Source of the DNA: Crambe crambe
Lineage: Eukaryota; Porifera; Demospongiae; Poecilosclerida; Crambeidae
Length of the DNA stretch: 64,000 nucleotides
Direction of reading: 5' to 3'
Assembly (NCBI GenBank): GCA_963924555.1
Contig: OZ004583.1
Coordinates: forward strand, 6,047,501 to 6,111,500
The translations under genes were made by a program, and so were the position numbers. Shown here one piece after another: positions 1-10,756 of this stretch. The stretch's first letter is position 1, and the number at the start of each line of letters is the position of its first letter. The notes under the pieces are model-generated. The model was not told the origin of the DNA, made no database searches, and saw only the letters and a list, made by a program, of their open reading frames with translations.

Positions 1-2
1 TC

Positions 3-3000
3 TGTATTTTCTGTTCTGTGATGTTTTGCATTAATGACAACTACACAATACCCCTGCATACCTTACTCACCTCCATCATAGATGGCCAGGGGGGATCAGC
101 CACACTCATCAAGTTTCTGAACCAGCTTGGCGTATGTGCCTCAATGGACACACTGGCTAGGCACATTCAACAGAAGCACACAGATCGAGAGCAACTTAAG
201 ATCAAGTGTCTAGATAGTGAGAGCTTCATTATCATATCAGCCGACAATATCGACTTCAAACACAGCTTTGCAAGAGTCAGTAAAGGCTCAAATAACAGCA
301 GCTGGCATGGAACATCTATTCAGGTTGTTCAGCCTCTACCATCACTTGCACTGTCTATTGAACCAGCATTCAGTGATCATACCCTACTGAATACGGCTGC
401 TGTGCATAGCAGTTGTTCCTCAGTTGCTCAACCTAGTTGTAACCATGACATCACTCACAGACTAGGTAGGAAAAGATTACCATCATATACTGCAGGACCA
501 ACTGCTAAAAGGCAGCCAAAGCCTCGAACAGGCACCGAGTATAACTCACAATTGCGTGCTGAAAGTTCTAGCAACCAGCACCCCTTCTTCCATATGAGTG
601 CCACTGCCCAAAAGGAAAGTCGACTTCTTTCACTCTCAGATTTTCTGCCTAACGATCAGGAGAAGTCTGCAGTGATGGAGCTGAAGAGTGAACTGCACAT
701 GTATATGCTTCAGAAAGTAGCAGTTGCAGCCAAGCAACCAGACAAGAGAGTAATAAGTATACAGGATTACTTCTCATGCACCAGGGCCACACATACAGAA
801 AAATCAAACTTTTTCTATCTTAATATTATGGATTGCAAGGCTGACAGCAAAGACACTCTAATGTCCATGCTCCATGACCTTTATGACGAGTTTATACACA
901 CAGCTACGGGCAACAAATATCTGGTTGTTGAAGGGGATGCCAAAATTTATGAGTTGTTGCAGTCTCTAAAATTGGAGTACAGTGATGAGTTGGGCTGGTT
1001 GATCCCCTACCCAGGGGACTGGCATATGCTCATGAATTATCAGGTGGCTTTAATGAAGCCATACTTTGATGCCGGGCTGAAATCACTCGCTGAGGTAGCT
1101 GGCTACCCAGTGGCTGCTATCAAAGAATGTAGCCAATTCAAAAGAACCCATAACTTCATTCTGGAAGCCTGGGAGGCACTATACAGAGCAATGCTGCACT
1201 CATTTCTTGGTACTGCTCCATCTGCTTCCACACATGTGACATCAACAGTGGCTACTACTGAACCTCCTTCTGCAACTAGAGCTACCGAACCTCCATCTGC
1301 ATCTACCATGGCTACTGCATGTGCTGGACCACCATCTACATCTACTGTGGTTACTATAGCTACAGAACCTCCATCTACATCTACTATGCCTACTAGAGCT
1401 ATTGAACCTCCATCTGCATCTACTGTAGCTACCTCATGTGCCAGACCACCATCTACATCCACTGTGGCTACCACATGTACTGATTCTACAACATGTAACA
1501 CAAGTACATTGACAACAGCAGGATCACAAACAAGCCTCCTAAACAGGGTGATAGATATCCTCAATAACACCGAGTCAGCAAAGGAGGAAAACTTTAGGCA
1601 CAAAATAAATACTTCTCTAGTGACACTAGCCACCTTAGCAGAGGACAAAAAAGTAATGTTCTCTGAGTTTGAGAAGTACTTGCAAAGTATGGCTAACAAA
1701 GATAACACCTGGAAATTTTGGGTTCAGTTCGTCTTTGAGGATGCCATGGCTTATGTTGGCCTCTACTTAGCCATACGTAGTGGCAACTGGGCTTTGAGGA
1801 TGAACAGCATGAAGACCATGGCTCCTGTATTCACGGCATTTGATCACCCCACCTACCAAAAGGTGATTTCAAATCACACCCATGATCTACTGAATTTACC
1901 AGAAGAAGTGCTGCTTATGTTTACCCAAGGAGCCTTTGTAGCCAACATCAGTGGGAGGGAATGGCACTCTGTTGGGATTGACGAGGCCCATGAAATGTTA
2001 ATTAATAGGCAATGCAAACAGGCAGTGGTAAAACCATCTGAAGATTACATCAACAGAACTGCATCTTACCTCGTATACAGAACCATTGCATTTGAACACC
2101 TCTATAAGGAGCTCTTTCCTGAAAAAGAAAAAAATACCAGTGAAGTAGAATCAGTGTACTCAACCAAAAATGTGGATACTAAAATTGAATCTAATATAAA
2201 GTCACAGATTTGTGCCCTCTCTGATATTTCCTTCCTAGAGGCCAATGAAAACAGAGGATTGATCAACCCATTTACAGGAGAGAAAGCACAAGATTCAAAG
2301 TACCACCATCTCCTAAACTTTCGAAAAATTGGTGAAGAAGAATACCAACTCAGAATTTCCTATTTCACTCTACAAACACCAAGCACTGAAGCACCTAATA
2401 GAAGGAGAGCACTGGAAACCTTCACAACAAGAAAATCCAATAAAAGAAAGGTATCACAACTGGAAAGGGATCAAAAATTAGTGCTAACAGCAATCAAAAG
2501 AAAGCTCCTCTTCTCTCAAAAAACTGGCCAACAAATAGACAGGCCAGTTGAACAGCTCGTGCAATATCCACTGTCACTTAGTGATAATGAAGGAAATCCA
2601 CTCAGTGGGAAAAAGAGTTACTTCACAAAATCCCTGGAAACCAGATATAAAAAGTGCTCCCCACCAATAATCACCCATCATTTGCCTTCAGGCTGGAAAC
2701 CTCAGTGCTCTTTGCTGGAGGGTATGTTTTTAATAAATACGTACCCTCTCAGCCACCACAAGACACTTGCTGATTATGGTTCCTTTCTACTGAGAAGATT
2801 TATTTTTCCACAGTTCTGCAAAGGCAGCCTGGAGGTTCATGTCATTTTTGACAACCCTGGAAGGTTACAAAATACACCAAAATATTTTGAGCAACATAGA
2901 AGAGATGCACTATCCACAATTTCGACCAATCATGTGTGCATGAACATGACCAAGGATGCAGAAATAGTCCCCAGGAAATGGAGGGAAAACATTCTTAATT

Positions 3001-4271
3001 GCCGGACATGCAAACGAAACCTAGTAAAGTTCCTTGGACACTACTTTCTTCATCATTCTAGTACCTTCCTTACAGCCAATCAGTCCTTGTATGTGGCAGG
3101 CACATTCAGTGATGAAGCATGGTTTGTGACTGAAGAAAACATACCACAGCCAGACCCCACCTACACATGCAATGCAGAAGAAGCTGACACCAGGCTATGG
3201 TTACATGCATGTATGACGAGATACCACAGGATACTTCTGATCACACCAGACACTGATGTCTACATGATTGGAATTGGCCTCCAATGTTCCAAAACAAAGG
3301 ACATAATTGCACAAATCAGCCTTTATAGTGCCAGAGAGTTAAGACTACTTCACCTAAAAAATCTGATCATGGCCTTAAAAGCTGATCCAGATCTAGGCAA
3401 GCTCACACCATCAGAGTTACCCCATGTTCTTCAGACGCTGTTTGTGTGTACTGGCTGTGATTATGTGTCCTTTTTCAGTGGGATAGGTAAAGCCACTTTT
3501 CTACGGTACTTTTTTCAGTACGCTACCTTCATTACTGGAAGTACTGCTTCAGGAACCTTAGGGTTTGAAACCCTACCCTTAAACTGGAAGTCAGGCTATT
3601 TGGCATTCCTACGACTAGTGGGTACAGTGTATTTCAAAAAGCATTCTTCTGGTTTTATTACACAATGTCCTGCCACCCACTACTCTACATTCAATAACCT
3701 GGGCTTGTCTGAAGAAGAACAGCATCATAAATGGCTTGATGACATCAGGAACACCATCTGGTTCAGAACAAAGTTTGAAAATGAGATGATGGCCTCCAAT
3801 GAAGCACTAAAGTTCCACTGGAAGAGATCCTGCTGGGTTCTACACCTGTGGGGACAAGCACACCTTAATGAAATGACACTTGAGTCACTATCATATTACG
3901 GATGGTCCATAAAGAACAACTCACTCGCTATAGTGTGGGACACTGATGAAAACATCAAGACCATCAGGAATAGACTTGAGAGTTTAATAAGAGGTTGCAG
4001 GTGTGCGACCGGATGTACGACCAATCGCTGCAGCTGTAGAAAGAAGGCAAACTCTTGCTCAGCTGGATGCGAATGCACAAACTGCTGCAACACCACATCC
4101 ATGAATGACATCCACAATAGTGAATCTGCCATCAGGGACCTGTCAATTGAAGAGGAGATAGAGAGAGATCATGATGTTGATGATATTATGGACTTCGTTT
4201 TTCAAGATGAACTTAATGACTTTGAAATTGAAAGTGAGGATGACATTATAGAAGACATGGATTTATTGTAG
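3..4271 (+). CDS. Academ-type transposase with XPG-like nuclease and CXC domain (5' partial)
   Basis: The frame is open from the window edge, so the gene probably starts upstream; the first in-frame ATG is at 21. Residues are counted from the GTG at 18. Near 75 is DNIDF, near 305 EGDAK, and near 335 PGDWHML, a spaced acidic triad resembling the DNID/GD/DWH motifs of the transposase at 6355-9809. Residues about 405-495 are a low-complexity linker of repeated Pro-Pro-Ser-Thr units. From about 940 to 1170 the protein resembles XPG/FEN nucleases: VIFDNPGR, then EEADTRLW (acidic cluster), TPDTDVYMIGIG, and FVCTGCDYVSFFSGIGKA, which matches the helix-turn-helix after the metal site. Residues about 1324-1357 form a tesmin-like CXC cluster with many Cys-X-Cys spacings, followed by an acidic tail. 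It is intronless. Academ transposons are known to encode an XPG nuclease, so I read this as one; a domesticated host gene is less likely. No internal stop is present. Confidence 0.68.
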   Translation, partial: CIFCSVMFCINDNYTIPLHTLLTSIIDGQGGSATLIKFLNQLGVCASMDTLARHIQQKHTDREQLKIKCLDSESFIIISADNIDFKHSFARVSKGSNNSSWHGTSIQVVQPLPSLALSIEPAFSDHTLLNTAAVHSSCSSVAQPSCNHDITHRLGRKRLPSYTAGPTAKRQPKPRTGTEYNSQLRAESSSNQHPFFHMSATAQKESRLLSLSDFLPNDQEKSAVMELKSELHMYMLQKVAVAAKQPDKRVISIQDYFSCTRATHTEKSNFFYLNIMDCKADSKDTLMSMLHDLYDEFIHTATGNKYLVVEGDAKIYELLQSLKLEYSDELGWLIPYPGDWHMLMNYQVALMKPYFDAGLKSLAEVAGYPVAAIKECSQFKRTHNFILEAWEALYRAMLHSFLGTAPSASTHVTSTVATTEPPSATRATEPPSASTMATACAGPPSTSTVVTIATEPPSTSTMPTRAIEPPSASTVATSCARPPSTSTVATTCTDSTTCNTSTLTTAGSQTSLLNRVIDILNNTESAKEENFRHKINTSLVTLATLAEDKKVMFSEFEKYLQSMANKDNTWKFWVQFVFEDAMAYVGLYLAIRSGNWALRMNSMKTMAPVFTAFDHPTYQKVISNHTHDLLNLPEEVLLMFTQGAFVANISGREWHSVGIDEAHEMLINRQCKQAVVKPSEDYINRTASYLVYRTIAFEHLYKELFPEKEKNTSEVESVYSTKNVDTKIESNIKSQICALSDISFLEANENRGLINPFTGEKAQDSKYHHLLNFRKIGEEEYQLRISYFTLQTPSTEAPNRRRALETFTTRKSNKRKVSQLERDQKLVLTAIKRKLLFSQKTGQQIDRPVEQLVQYPLSLSDNEGNPLSGKKSYFTKSLETRYKKCSPPIITHHLPSGWKPQCSLLEGMFLINTYPLSHHKTLADYGSFLLRRFIFPQFCKGSLEVHVIFDNPGRLQNTPKYFEQHRRDALSTISTNHVCMNMTKDAEIVPRKWRENILNCRTCKRNLVKFLGHYFLHHSSTFLTANQSLYVAGTFSDEAWFVTEENIPQPDPTYTCNAEEADTRLWLHACMTRYHRILLITPDTDVYMIGIGLQCSKTKDIIAQISLYSARELRLLHLKNLIMALKADPDLGKLTPSELPHVLQTLFVCTGCDYVSFFSGIGKATFLRYFFQYATFITGSTASGTLGFETLPLNWKSGYLAFLRLVGTVYFKKHSSGFITQCPATHYSTFNNLGLSEEEQHHKWLDDIRNTIWFRTKFENEMMASNEALKFHWKRSCWVLHLWGQAHLNEMTLESLSYYGWSIKNNSLAIVWDTDENIKTIRNRLESLIRGCRCATGCTTNRCSCRKKANSCSAGCECTNCCNTTSMNDIHNSESAIRDLSIEEEIERDHDVDDIMDFVFQDELNDFEIESEDDIIEDMDLL
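1235..1500 (+). repeat. Degenerate coding repeat, Pro/Ser/Thr linker
   Basis: Imperfect units of roughly 40-50 bp encode variations on EPPSASTVAT and GPPSTSTVVT. They lie between the transposase-like and nuclease parts of the same reading frame. They look like an expanded flexible linker; the unit number could vary between copies. Confidence 0.7.
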
Positions 4272-4751
4272 CTGTACATATTATCATTCTGAAATCTCGT
4301 GGATTATATTTTTCGACACCTATACATCTACTTCAAAATGACATATCTACTGCTAAAATAATTATCTTTAACATACCCGGTTATTGAATTGTGCACGCTT
4401 TCCAATGTTGTCCTAGAGCGCGCTTTCCAACGAGACCCAAGTACAGCTCTTTGATCCATCGAACAGAAGTTCCCAATTAAAAACAGAGTGCTCAGCTATC
4501 TACACTCCACAAACACATAGCTTGTTTTTACAGCTTTCCTGCATAGGTACTTCAAGCGTGGCCACTGAAAAATGCTCTCAAGGAGAGTAGAGAGGCTAGA
4601 ACTACCTACCACTTCTTCAACAAAAAATTGCCCACGTGGCAAGTCAAATATGACGTCATAAAAAATTAAAATTTAAGGTTGCGTAACGACTGTTGTATTG
4701 TATGTCACCAGACCACCTACTCAAGTCGGTGGGCGGTGCTGTGCCAGACTA
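4272..4751. other. Intergenic spacer with CRE and E-box
   Basis: No gene is seen here. A perfect CRE palindrome (TGACGTCA, 4651-4658) and an E-box (CACGTG, 4633-4638) lie about 100 bp before the left end of the next transposon. They could be promoter elements for either neighbour. The right end of the upstream element should fall in this stretch, but I could not place it. Confidence 0.4.
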
Positions 4752-4779
4752 GGTGTCACGCGTATATCAAACTCGTTCT
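4752..4779 (+). repeat. Left terminal inverted repeat of AcademH-like element
   Basis: Begins GGTGTCACGCGTATATC. It is identical over 28 bp to the reverse complement of 9894-9921. Confidence 0.85.
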
Positions 4780-4820
4780 CTCCTCCAGATTCTGGAGGAC
4801 ATAAAGCGTGGGTGGGAATA

Positions 4821-6244
4821 ATGCTTATGAAAGTTAGCGCGCTATTATTAAGCTTGAGTCAGGATGTCATGCAGGCTACCATAGCCAAGGTTGCTGATTC
4901 TTTCGGATTTAAACTAAAACTTGAACAAGAAAGAAGTCTACAAAAGTTTATTGCTGGTAATGATATATTCATATCTCTCCCTACTGGCTATGGAAAGTCT
5001 CTTTGCTACATCTTGTTGCCTCCTATTTTTGATATTATAAGAAAGGTTGATAAGAAATCAATTGTTTTAGTTGTGTCTCCATTGATAGCCTTAATGAAGG
5101 ATCAAGTTGCCACTGTAACAGCAATGGGACTATCTTCTACATACGTTACTGATAAGCAATCGACTACTTCTTCAGTTAAAGCAGGAATAAAGAATGGGGA
5201 TTATCAGATAATTTTTGTCAGTCCAGAAGCTCTTTTTTTGTCTACAGAGTGGCGAAATATCCTTTCTTCTGATATCTACATATCAAATTTGATAGCATTT
5301 GTCATAGACGAAGCTCACTGCGTCAAAAAATGGTAAGTTGATGAGGCCCCCTCCAACTACAACTCAAATTAAAGATAAGACTATAATATTTTTTATTTAG
5401 GGGAGAGAAGTTCAGAACTGAATTTTCTCACCTTGATGAGGTACGCAGTATCATACCCAGTACAGTTAGGGTTATGGCATTGACTGCCACGGCAATGAAA
5501 ACTACAAGAAATTTCATAATAAAAAGTTTATGCATGCAAGCACCTGAAATTACATATATTCCTCCAGCTAAGGAGAACTTGTTATATTCTGTCCTGGATA
5601 AACCCAAAGGTGGAATTTCTGAAGCTTTCAAATCTATCGTAGACAGACTGAAATCTGAAAGAAGTAAAATGGGACGTATAATAATATTTTGCAAAACGTA
5701 CAACAATGTAATATCTATATATCAATTTTTTAGACAGAAATTAGGAGAGTACTTTACAGAGCCAAAGGGCTCTCCAAATTATGTGATAAATAGAGTCGTT
5801 GATATATATACACATTGCACACATGAGACAGTCAAAAATAAGATAATTGCACAGTTCACCAAACCATCAGTACTGAGAGTTGTCATAGCAACCATAGCAT
5901 TTGGTATGGGTATCAACTGCCCAGATGTTCGGCATGTGATACATTGGGGTGTACCTGCTGATGCTGAAATGTATGTTCAGGAAACTGGAAGGGCAGGTAG
6001 GGATGGGAAATTGGCATGTGCTACTATACTGAAGACATCATCTGATTTAGACAAACGTTACACTACTCAGCACATGATTGACTATTGTACTAACAAGTCG
6101 CTGAAATGCCGGAGGATAGTACTATTTCAAGATTTTTATGATTGTACTCTGACAGGCACTGGATGCAAATGTTGTGATATTTGCCAGAAGTCCTGCAACT
6201 GTGAACAATGTGATTTGAACATAAATTCATTTAGCATTATGTAG
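4821..6244 (+). CDS. RecQ-like DNA helicase of the transposon
   Basis: Two exons, 4821-5332 and 5401-6244, are separated by a 68-bp GT-AG intron; the splice restores KKWGEKF. Upstream in-frame codons lie in the inverted repeat, so I chose ATG 4821; ATG 4827 or 4869 are alternatives. Motif I is LPTGYGKS, motif Ia VVSPLIALMKDQ, motif II DEAH, motif III ALTATA, motif V FGMGINCPDVRHVIHWG and motif VI QETGRAGRDG. A RecQ-type zinc-binding segment follows (C near TNKSLKC, then GCKCCDIC and a further cysteine run at the end). There is no HRDC or RQC-like extension, so it is a short RecQ of about 450 residues. It presumably unwinds DNA during transposition or repair of the excision site (inference). 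It ends 110 bp from the 3' end of the convergent transposase gene. Confidence 0.85.
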
Positions 6245-6354
6245 TTATTATTCACCTGGTTATTACTGTATATGTTGTGTATTTACATGTACAATCATAA
6301 TTAATTTGTAGACAGCCACTTACACATACATACTGTACAAGTCAACAATAACAA
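6245..6354. other. Convergent 3' ends of helicase and transposase genes
   Basis: A 110-bp AT-rich gap between two tail-to-tail genes. It must hold both polyadenylation regions. Confidence 0.4.
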
Positions 6355-9300
6355 TTACATAGTGTGTTTGCTGAAGTTTTTGAAAACCCAATCCATTAGC
6401 TCCTCTTTCGATAACTTTCTTATTAAATTGGTTTTTAATTTTGCGAAAGACTCATGAGCATGTGATGTATCAAATATATTGGCATTCAACAATTGTTGTA
6501 TTATCACCTTCAAGTCCTTAGACATTGATTTTTGGGAGTGCATACCACTAATCAATGGTGCACCAGCTTGATAATCAAAGTTAACCAGGCTTTTGCTGAA
6601 AGAACCCACACTTTTTCCTGCCCTGACAATTGCTTTCTCAGTCTTGTTGGCTCCCAGTCCGTTGATCGACATTTTAACCATCCGATTCAAATGCTCCATA
6701 TGGAGATCACAGCTGATGTTGTGTCCAGGCAAGTCTCCGTGAGTATTGATAAAGCGGCACCATTTGAGTTGCTCTGCGAGGTTGGGAGGAAGTGTGATAA
6801 AATACTGGGTTAGGAGTGTTAGTGCCTCCAAAGCATAGTTAGTATGACCCGTAGCTTTAAAAATGAGCAAAAAATATTTCCAAATCATTATGATGCGATC
6901 ACCATCTCCTTCCCTCACTGCATCCTTGAAGTCAAGATAGAGTAGTCCAAGACTCAGGACTTCACAACTGTAGTCACATATAGTACCACTTGCTGTACTG
7001 GTGGGCTGATTAAAGTCAGTCTTCAGGTCTACACGTAAGTCTATAATGGAGGATGACAAGTCAGTAAGAATAGATTTTCTTACAGAGTCTTCCTGCATCC
7101 ACGAGTCTGAAGGTACATGAGAGGCATGGGGTATATCGTTAAGAGAGGACATACCAAGGAATTTCATGGCCGTCACAATTACATATCCGGTCACCACAAC
7201 TTCTAAAAAGTCCTCATTTGCATTAACATTACTCTTAACCTCAGTGGTTACGTTTCTTCGATTTATGAGGTTTCTCAGCTGGTACAAAGTCCCCCTCTCC
7301 ATTACTGACTTCGAATTATAGAGGCGTTTCCATATTACCTATTGATAGTGAGCCATATTATAAATTAATTAATTCTTAATTGAGCCTCAACATGCCATGT
7401 ACTAATTGAGAGTCTAACACATCATGGTCAAATTAATTTGAGCCAACATGCTGGTTGTGCACAATATCTGTGCAGGTTCAAACATGTATATGGCTCAAAA
7501 TTCCAACAACACCATATTCACATGCTGACATTACCTCCATGAAACAAACTTTGGCATGCCAATCCTCTGCCACTGGCAAAATGCCACCCAGTGTGTCCTT
7601 TGTAAGTTCAGATGTAGACCGAATTAACTGGGCCCCCCTAGCCCGGGCCACAGATAAATAGTCACCACCAACTAATGTTGTTAGGAAGCACTTGTCTGGT
7701 GTTATCCCTGTCTCAGGAATAAACTTCTCACAGTTCACGGAGGGAACATAAGTATGGTAGTGTTCAAGGATCTCAGTCATGTCCTCATAGTTAGTTTCAC
7801 TCTTGAGCAATACTCCAAGAGGGACCTGTACAAGTAATTTGTATAAAAAAGAAAGCACTTCTTCTTATAACACTTACTATTTCTGACTCCTTAGACATTT
7901 CATTAGAGAACTTGTGAGGAATGTGGCTTGGTACAAGTCCTTTGTAATCAGAGTTGAAAAATGGTAGATGTTCTACTAGCAAGCGGGACAAGAGTATTGT
8001 AAAGTCCTGCTTCAATGCTTTATAGTCCTCTTCACCAGGGATAACATCAAATAATATGTTAACTTCTGTTCGAATTTCACCTGACAAATTGGAAAAAGCT
8101 ATGCGATCTTTTACTGCAAAGGATTGCACATAATGTAAGGATCTTGTTTGATAGTCACTTCGCATATACCTGGGGTTGACATTTTTATCTATGTTATCGA
8201 ACACAATTTTGTACCCAGCATTGAGGGATAGGGGTTCCCTGATATTAACATCAGCTTCTTTTTCACAACTCTGTGATACACTCAGTGAACCGTCATAACT
8301 GGAAGAGTTATCAAATGAGTTACTGCTGGAACTGTCAGATGTAGTGCTGCTGTTGAAATCCAGGTCATGACCTACACTTTCTAAAGAAGCTGCTGATGAT
8401 GACATTGATGAATTAGTTTCTTCATCCACATAGAGAGTTAGAGATGACTGAAGAAGTGGTGGTGATAATGGTGATGGAGAAGATTCAACATCAGTATCAA
8501 TGAGGTTTATCATGGTCATCTCTTCGATGGTGTTGGTCACCTACATGCATGAATGCCAGGATAATGTATACTTAGAGACTGCAATGCCGGCTATACCTTT
8601 TTCAAGCTCAACTGTCTTGCTGCATTTTCCTGCCATTCTTTCACTTTCATATCGAAATCTTTACCCAACTTATCCACCAACTTGATTGTAGTACTGTGAG
8701 ACATGCAGATACCCATCTTTTGTAGACGCTGATATACCTAACCAATTATTAGGGGTGTTATTATACATTTAGCTCCCAACACAAACTTACTTGTTTTGCT
8801 GAATGCCCTGCATAGAGGATCAAGGAGGTCAGTCGCTGAATTAGTGAAAACGATTCTCTCTTGTTTTTGCAAATTAAACCAGCAATCACCACTATTATAA
8901 AATTAACATTTAATCTAGGAGTTTTAGTCTGCAAGCAACATTTCAGAAGGGAGAGTAATGTAGGTGCCTTGTGTTTCAATTCATTGATGACATTGCTGAC
9001 TTCAAAATCTTCCAAGGATTGTTTAGTCTTACTCTTCAAAATAGAATTGAATTTATTGGAGCACATTGCTTCAATCTCCTTCTTCAAAATATGCCCAATG
9101 GTTTTGACCATAGCTTCTTTTGTTGTTATGTTTTGTAAACATTTTGTAGCAAAGGATCGATAGTTCTTTCTTATGAGTGGTTTGCAAATTTTTCTCCTAG
9201 CTGGTGTCACTTTGAAGGATTTGGGCTTAGAGTCATAATGAATAGTAGCCTATTATAGACAGATGCTAAAGCTATAGTAGTGGGGAATAACACAGTAGCT

Positions 9301-9809
9301 TACTGTTAGTGATGGTGAGCATGAAGTTACAGAGTCCGAAGGAATAAATGCTGAAGGAAAAGTATCCAAAGATGCAGAGCCTGACTCTGAATGAAATGAT
9401 CCAGATCTTGAAGGAAGAGAGCCCAAAGAAGTACTGGGTGATGAAAGAGCTGCAGAGCCAAATAAAACAGATTGATACATAGAAGAAGAAACCCTTATGC
9501 CTAGAACTCACCAGTTGTCGGCAAAAGTGGAATTGCTTTTTTAATATTGCTTTCTAGCTCTCCATAAACACTGTGGTATCTTTGTATCAATCACACACAA
9601 GGTCTGCAAATGAATCCTTTGCTAATTTTTGCAACATCTACTTCAAGGTCTTGCATTTTCTTTATGAAAGTCAGTAATGTCTGCAGCACTGTGGACATAG
9701 AAGAACCACAGAGGAGCCTCCTTTGTTTTCTCTCAGCCTTACTAGAGACATCTCGCCCACAGCTACAGCAATTCTCCATCACTCCTACGGCTAAATCTTT
9801 CCTGCTCAC
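6355..9809 (-). CDS. DUF6589/Academ-type transposase, eight exons
   Basis: Inferred exons are about 9809-9599, 9579-9512, 9491-9308, 9249-8793, 8739-8600, 8540-7880, 7826-7540 and 7341-6355, all with GT-AG junctions, giving about 1,000 residues. The N-terminus carries a zinc-finger-like pattern (CCSCGRD, then LLCG, then FICRPC). The fourth and fifth exons hold the conserved run ending LTSLILYAGHSAKQ, then VYQRLQKMGICMSH. The sixth starts with a Ser/Glu-rich spacer and reaches VFDNIDKNVNPRYM. The seventh carries VGGDYLSVARARGAQ and PVAEDWHAK. The three acidic motifs DNID, GGD and EDW are the likely catalytic residues. The last exon is mostly helical and ends the domain. All frames are open. 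It is called DUF6589 from recalled motif patterns; the Academ assignment is an inference. Confidence 0.78.
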
Positions 9810-9893
9810 GGTCGGCTATTAATAGCGCGCAAGTTTAGTAATCAATTTAATGATATTCATACATTCTATCAGGCGCGCGTGCGATACTAATGA

Positions 9894-9921
9894 AGAACGA
9901 GTTTGATATACGCGTGACACC
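9894..9921 (-). repeat. Right terminal inverted repeat of AcademH-like element
   Basis: Reverse complement of 4752-4779 without mismatch. It lies about 85 bp upstream of the transposase start, so it may overlap that gene's promoter. Confidence 0.85.
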
Positions 9922-10076
9922 AGACCCTCCGATTTTATTTTGGAGGGGCGGGCGCGCGAGACTAATTGCCGTGATGCAATCATGATAACTACGCATGCGC
10001 AGTTAATTTAGAATTATTCAATTTGACCACAAAAATTAAATAAATGTTCACTAACTCAATGTGTGCATAGGTGGAG
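9922..10076. other. Spacer between two transposons
   Basis: GC-rich at first (GGGCGGGCGCGCG), then AT-rich. No gene is seen. It ends with GGTGGAG (10070-10076), the left target duplication of the P-like element. Confidence 0.5.
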
Positions 10077-10116
10077 CATAGATACTATAGACTACGTACA
10101 CGGGATAGGAAACTAG
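10077..10116 (+). repeat. Left terminal inverted repeat of P-like element
   Basis: Forty bases matching the reverse complement of 13514-13553. It starts with CA, as P-element ends do. Confidence 0.85.
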
Positions 10117-10756
10117 ATCACGTGCGCCATAGCCACAATAGGAAATGACAATCCCACTCCGTGTCCACCGTTTCGAGCAGGAAGAGGAGGCTCCTATTCG
10201 CCGTATGCGGGATGTGCGTTACCTTATAGTCGCATTAATAAGATGAAAACAGTAAGTATCCTAGCTGAAAGGCTACTAATGCAAAAATTAAAACTGTAGG
10301 AGAGATATAAATGAAATTTAGGCCTATCATAGCTAGAAATACCATGGAAACCACTTTTGTGGAACCATAAGTAATCACAGTCTAGCCATACGTAGCTGTT
10401 AAAGCAATAAGCCACTCACATTAACTTAGTTCTATGCGTTAGTATCATTTCTAGGATAAAAATACGTTAGTTAATGATGATACAGTCACTGTATCTCCCT
10501 GAACACTCCAAAGTTTGTGGGACACCATGAAGGATATATTCAGAAATGAAGTTATCTCCTGGTTATCATGACTTCCTTAAGAGCATAATAAATGAGGTTA
10601 TACTGGTTTTATGTGCATGTTACTTCTATTTTGGTAGAAATGAGGCGTATAGCTATTGCATGTCTTTCTTTGTTGCATGGTAATAAGTCTTTGAAATGTA
10701 TCTTATACTTATACTGGCATATAGAGTAGGGAGAATACTCAAATTAGCTACATAGT
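10117..10756. other. 5' region of the P-like element
   Basis: Contains the subterminal repeats and then about 500 bp of AT-rich leader. I saw no THAP zinc-finger exon here, although many relatives carry one, so the DNA-binding part is either missing or too diverged to see. Confidence 0.4.

Larger units (their letters stand above)
4752..9921. mobile_element. AcademH-like DNA transposon, looks complete
   Basis: A 5.17-kb unit is bounded by perfect 28-bp inverted repeats and carries exactly two genes, arranged tail to tail: a RecQ-like superfamily II helicase (+) and a DUF6589/Academ-type transposase (-). Helicase plus this transposase is the gene content I know for the AcademH lineage. No clean target duplication is visible: the left flank ends GACTA and the right flank begins AGACC. 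The exact termini may therefore differ by a few bases. Both genes keep open frames across all exons, suggesting a young or recently active copy. Confidence 0.7.

Noticed and set aside
1103-1708. Minus-strand open stretch rich in Val-Asp-Gly opposite the linker
   Set aside because: It is the antisense shadow of the Pro/Ser/Thr repeats of the plus-strand gene.
4698-4820. Longer N-terminus for the helicase
   Set aside because: It would read through the terminal inverted repeat and has no RecQ similarity; translation from 4821 or later is more likely.
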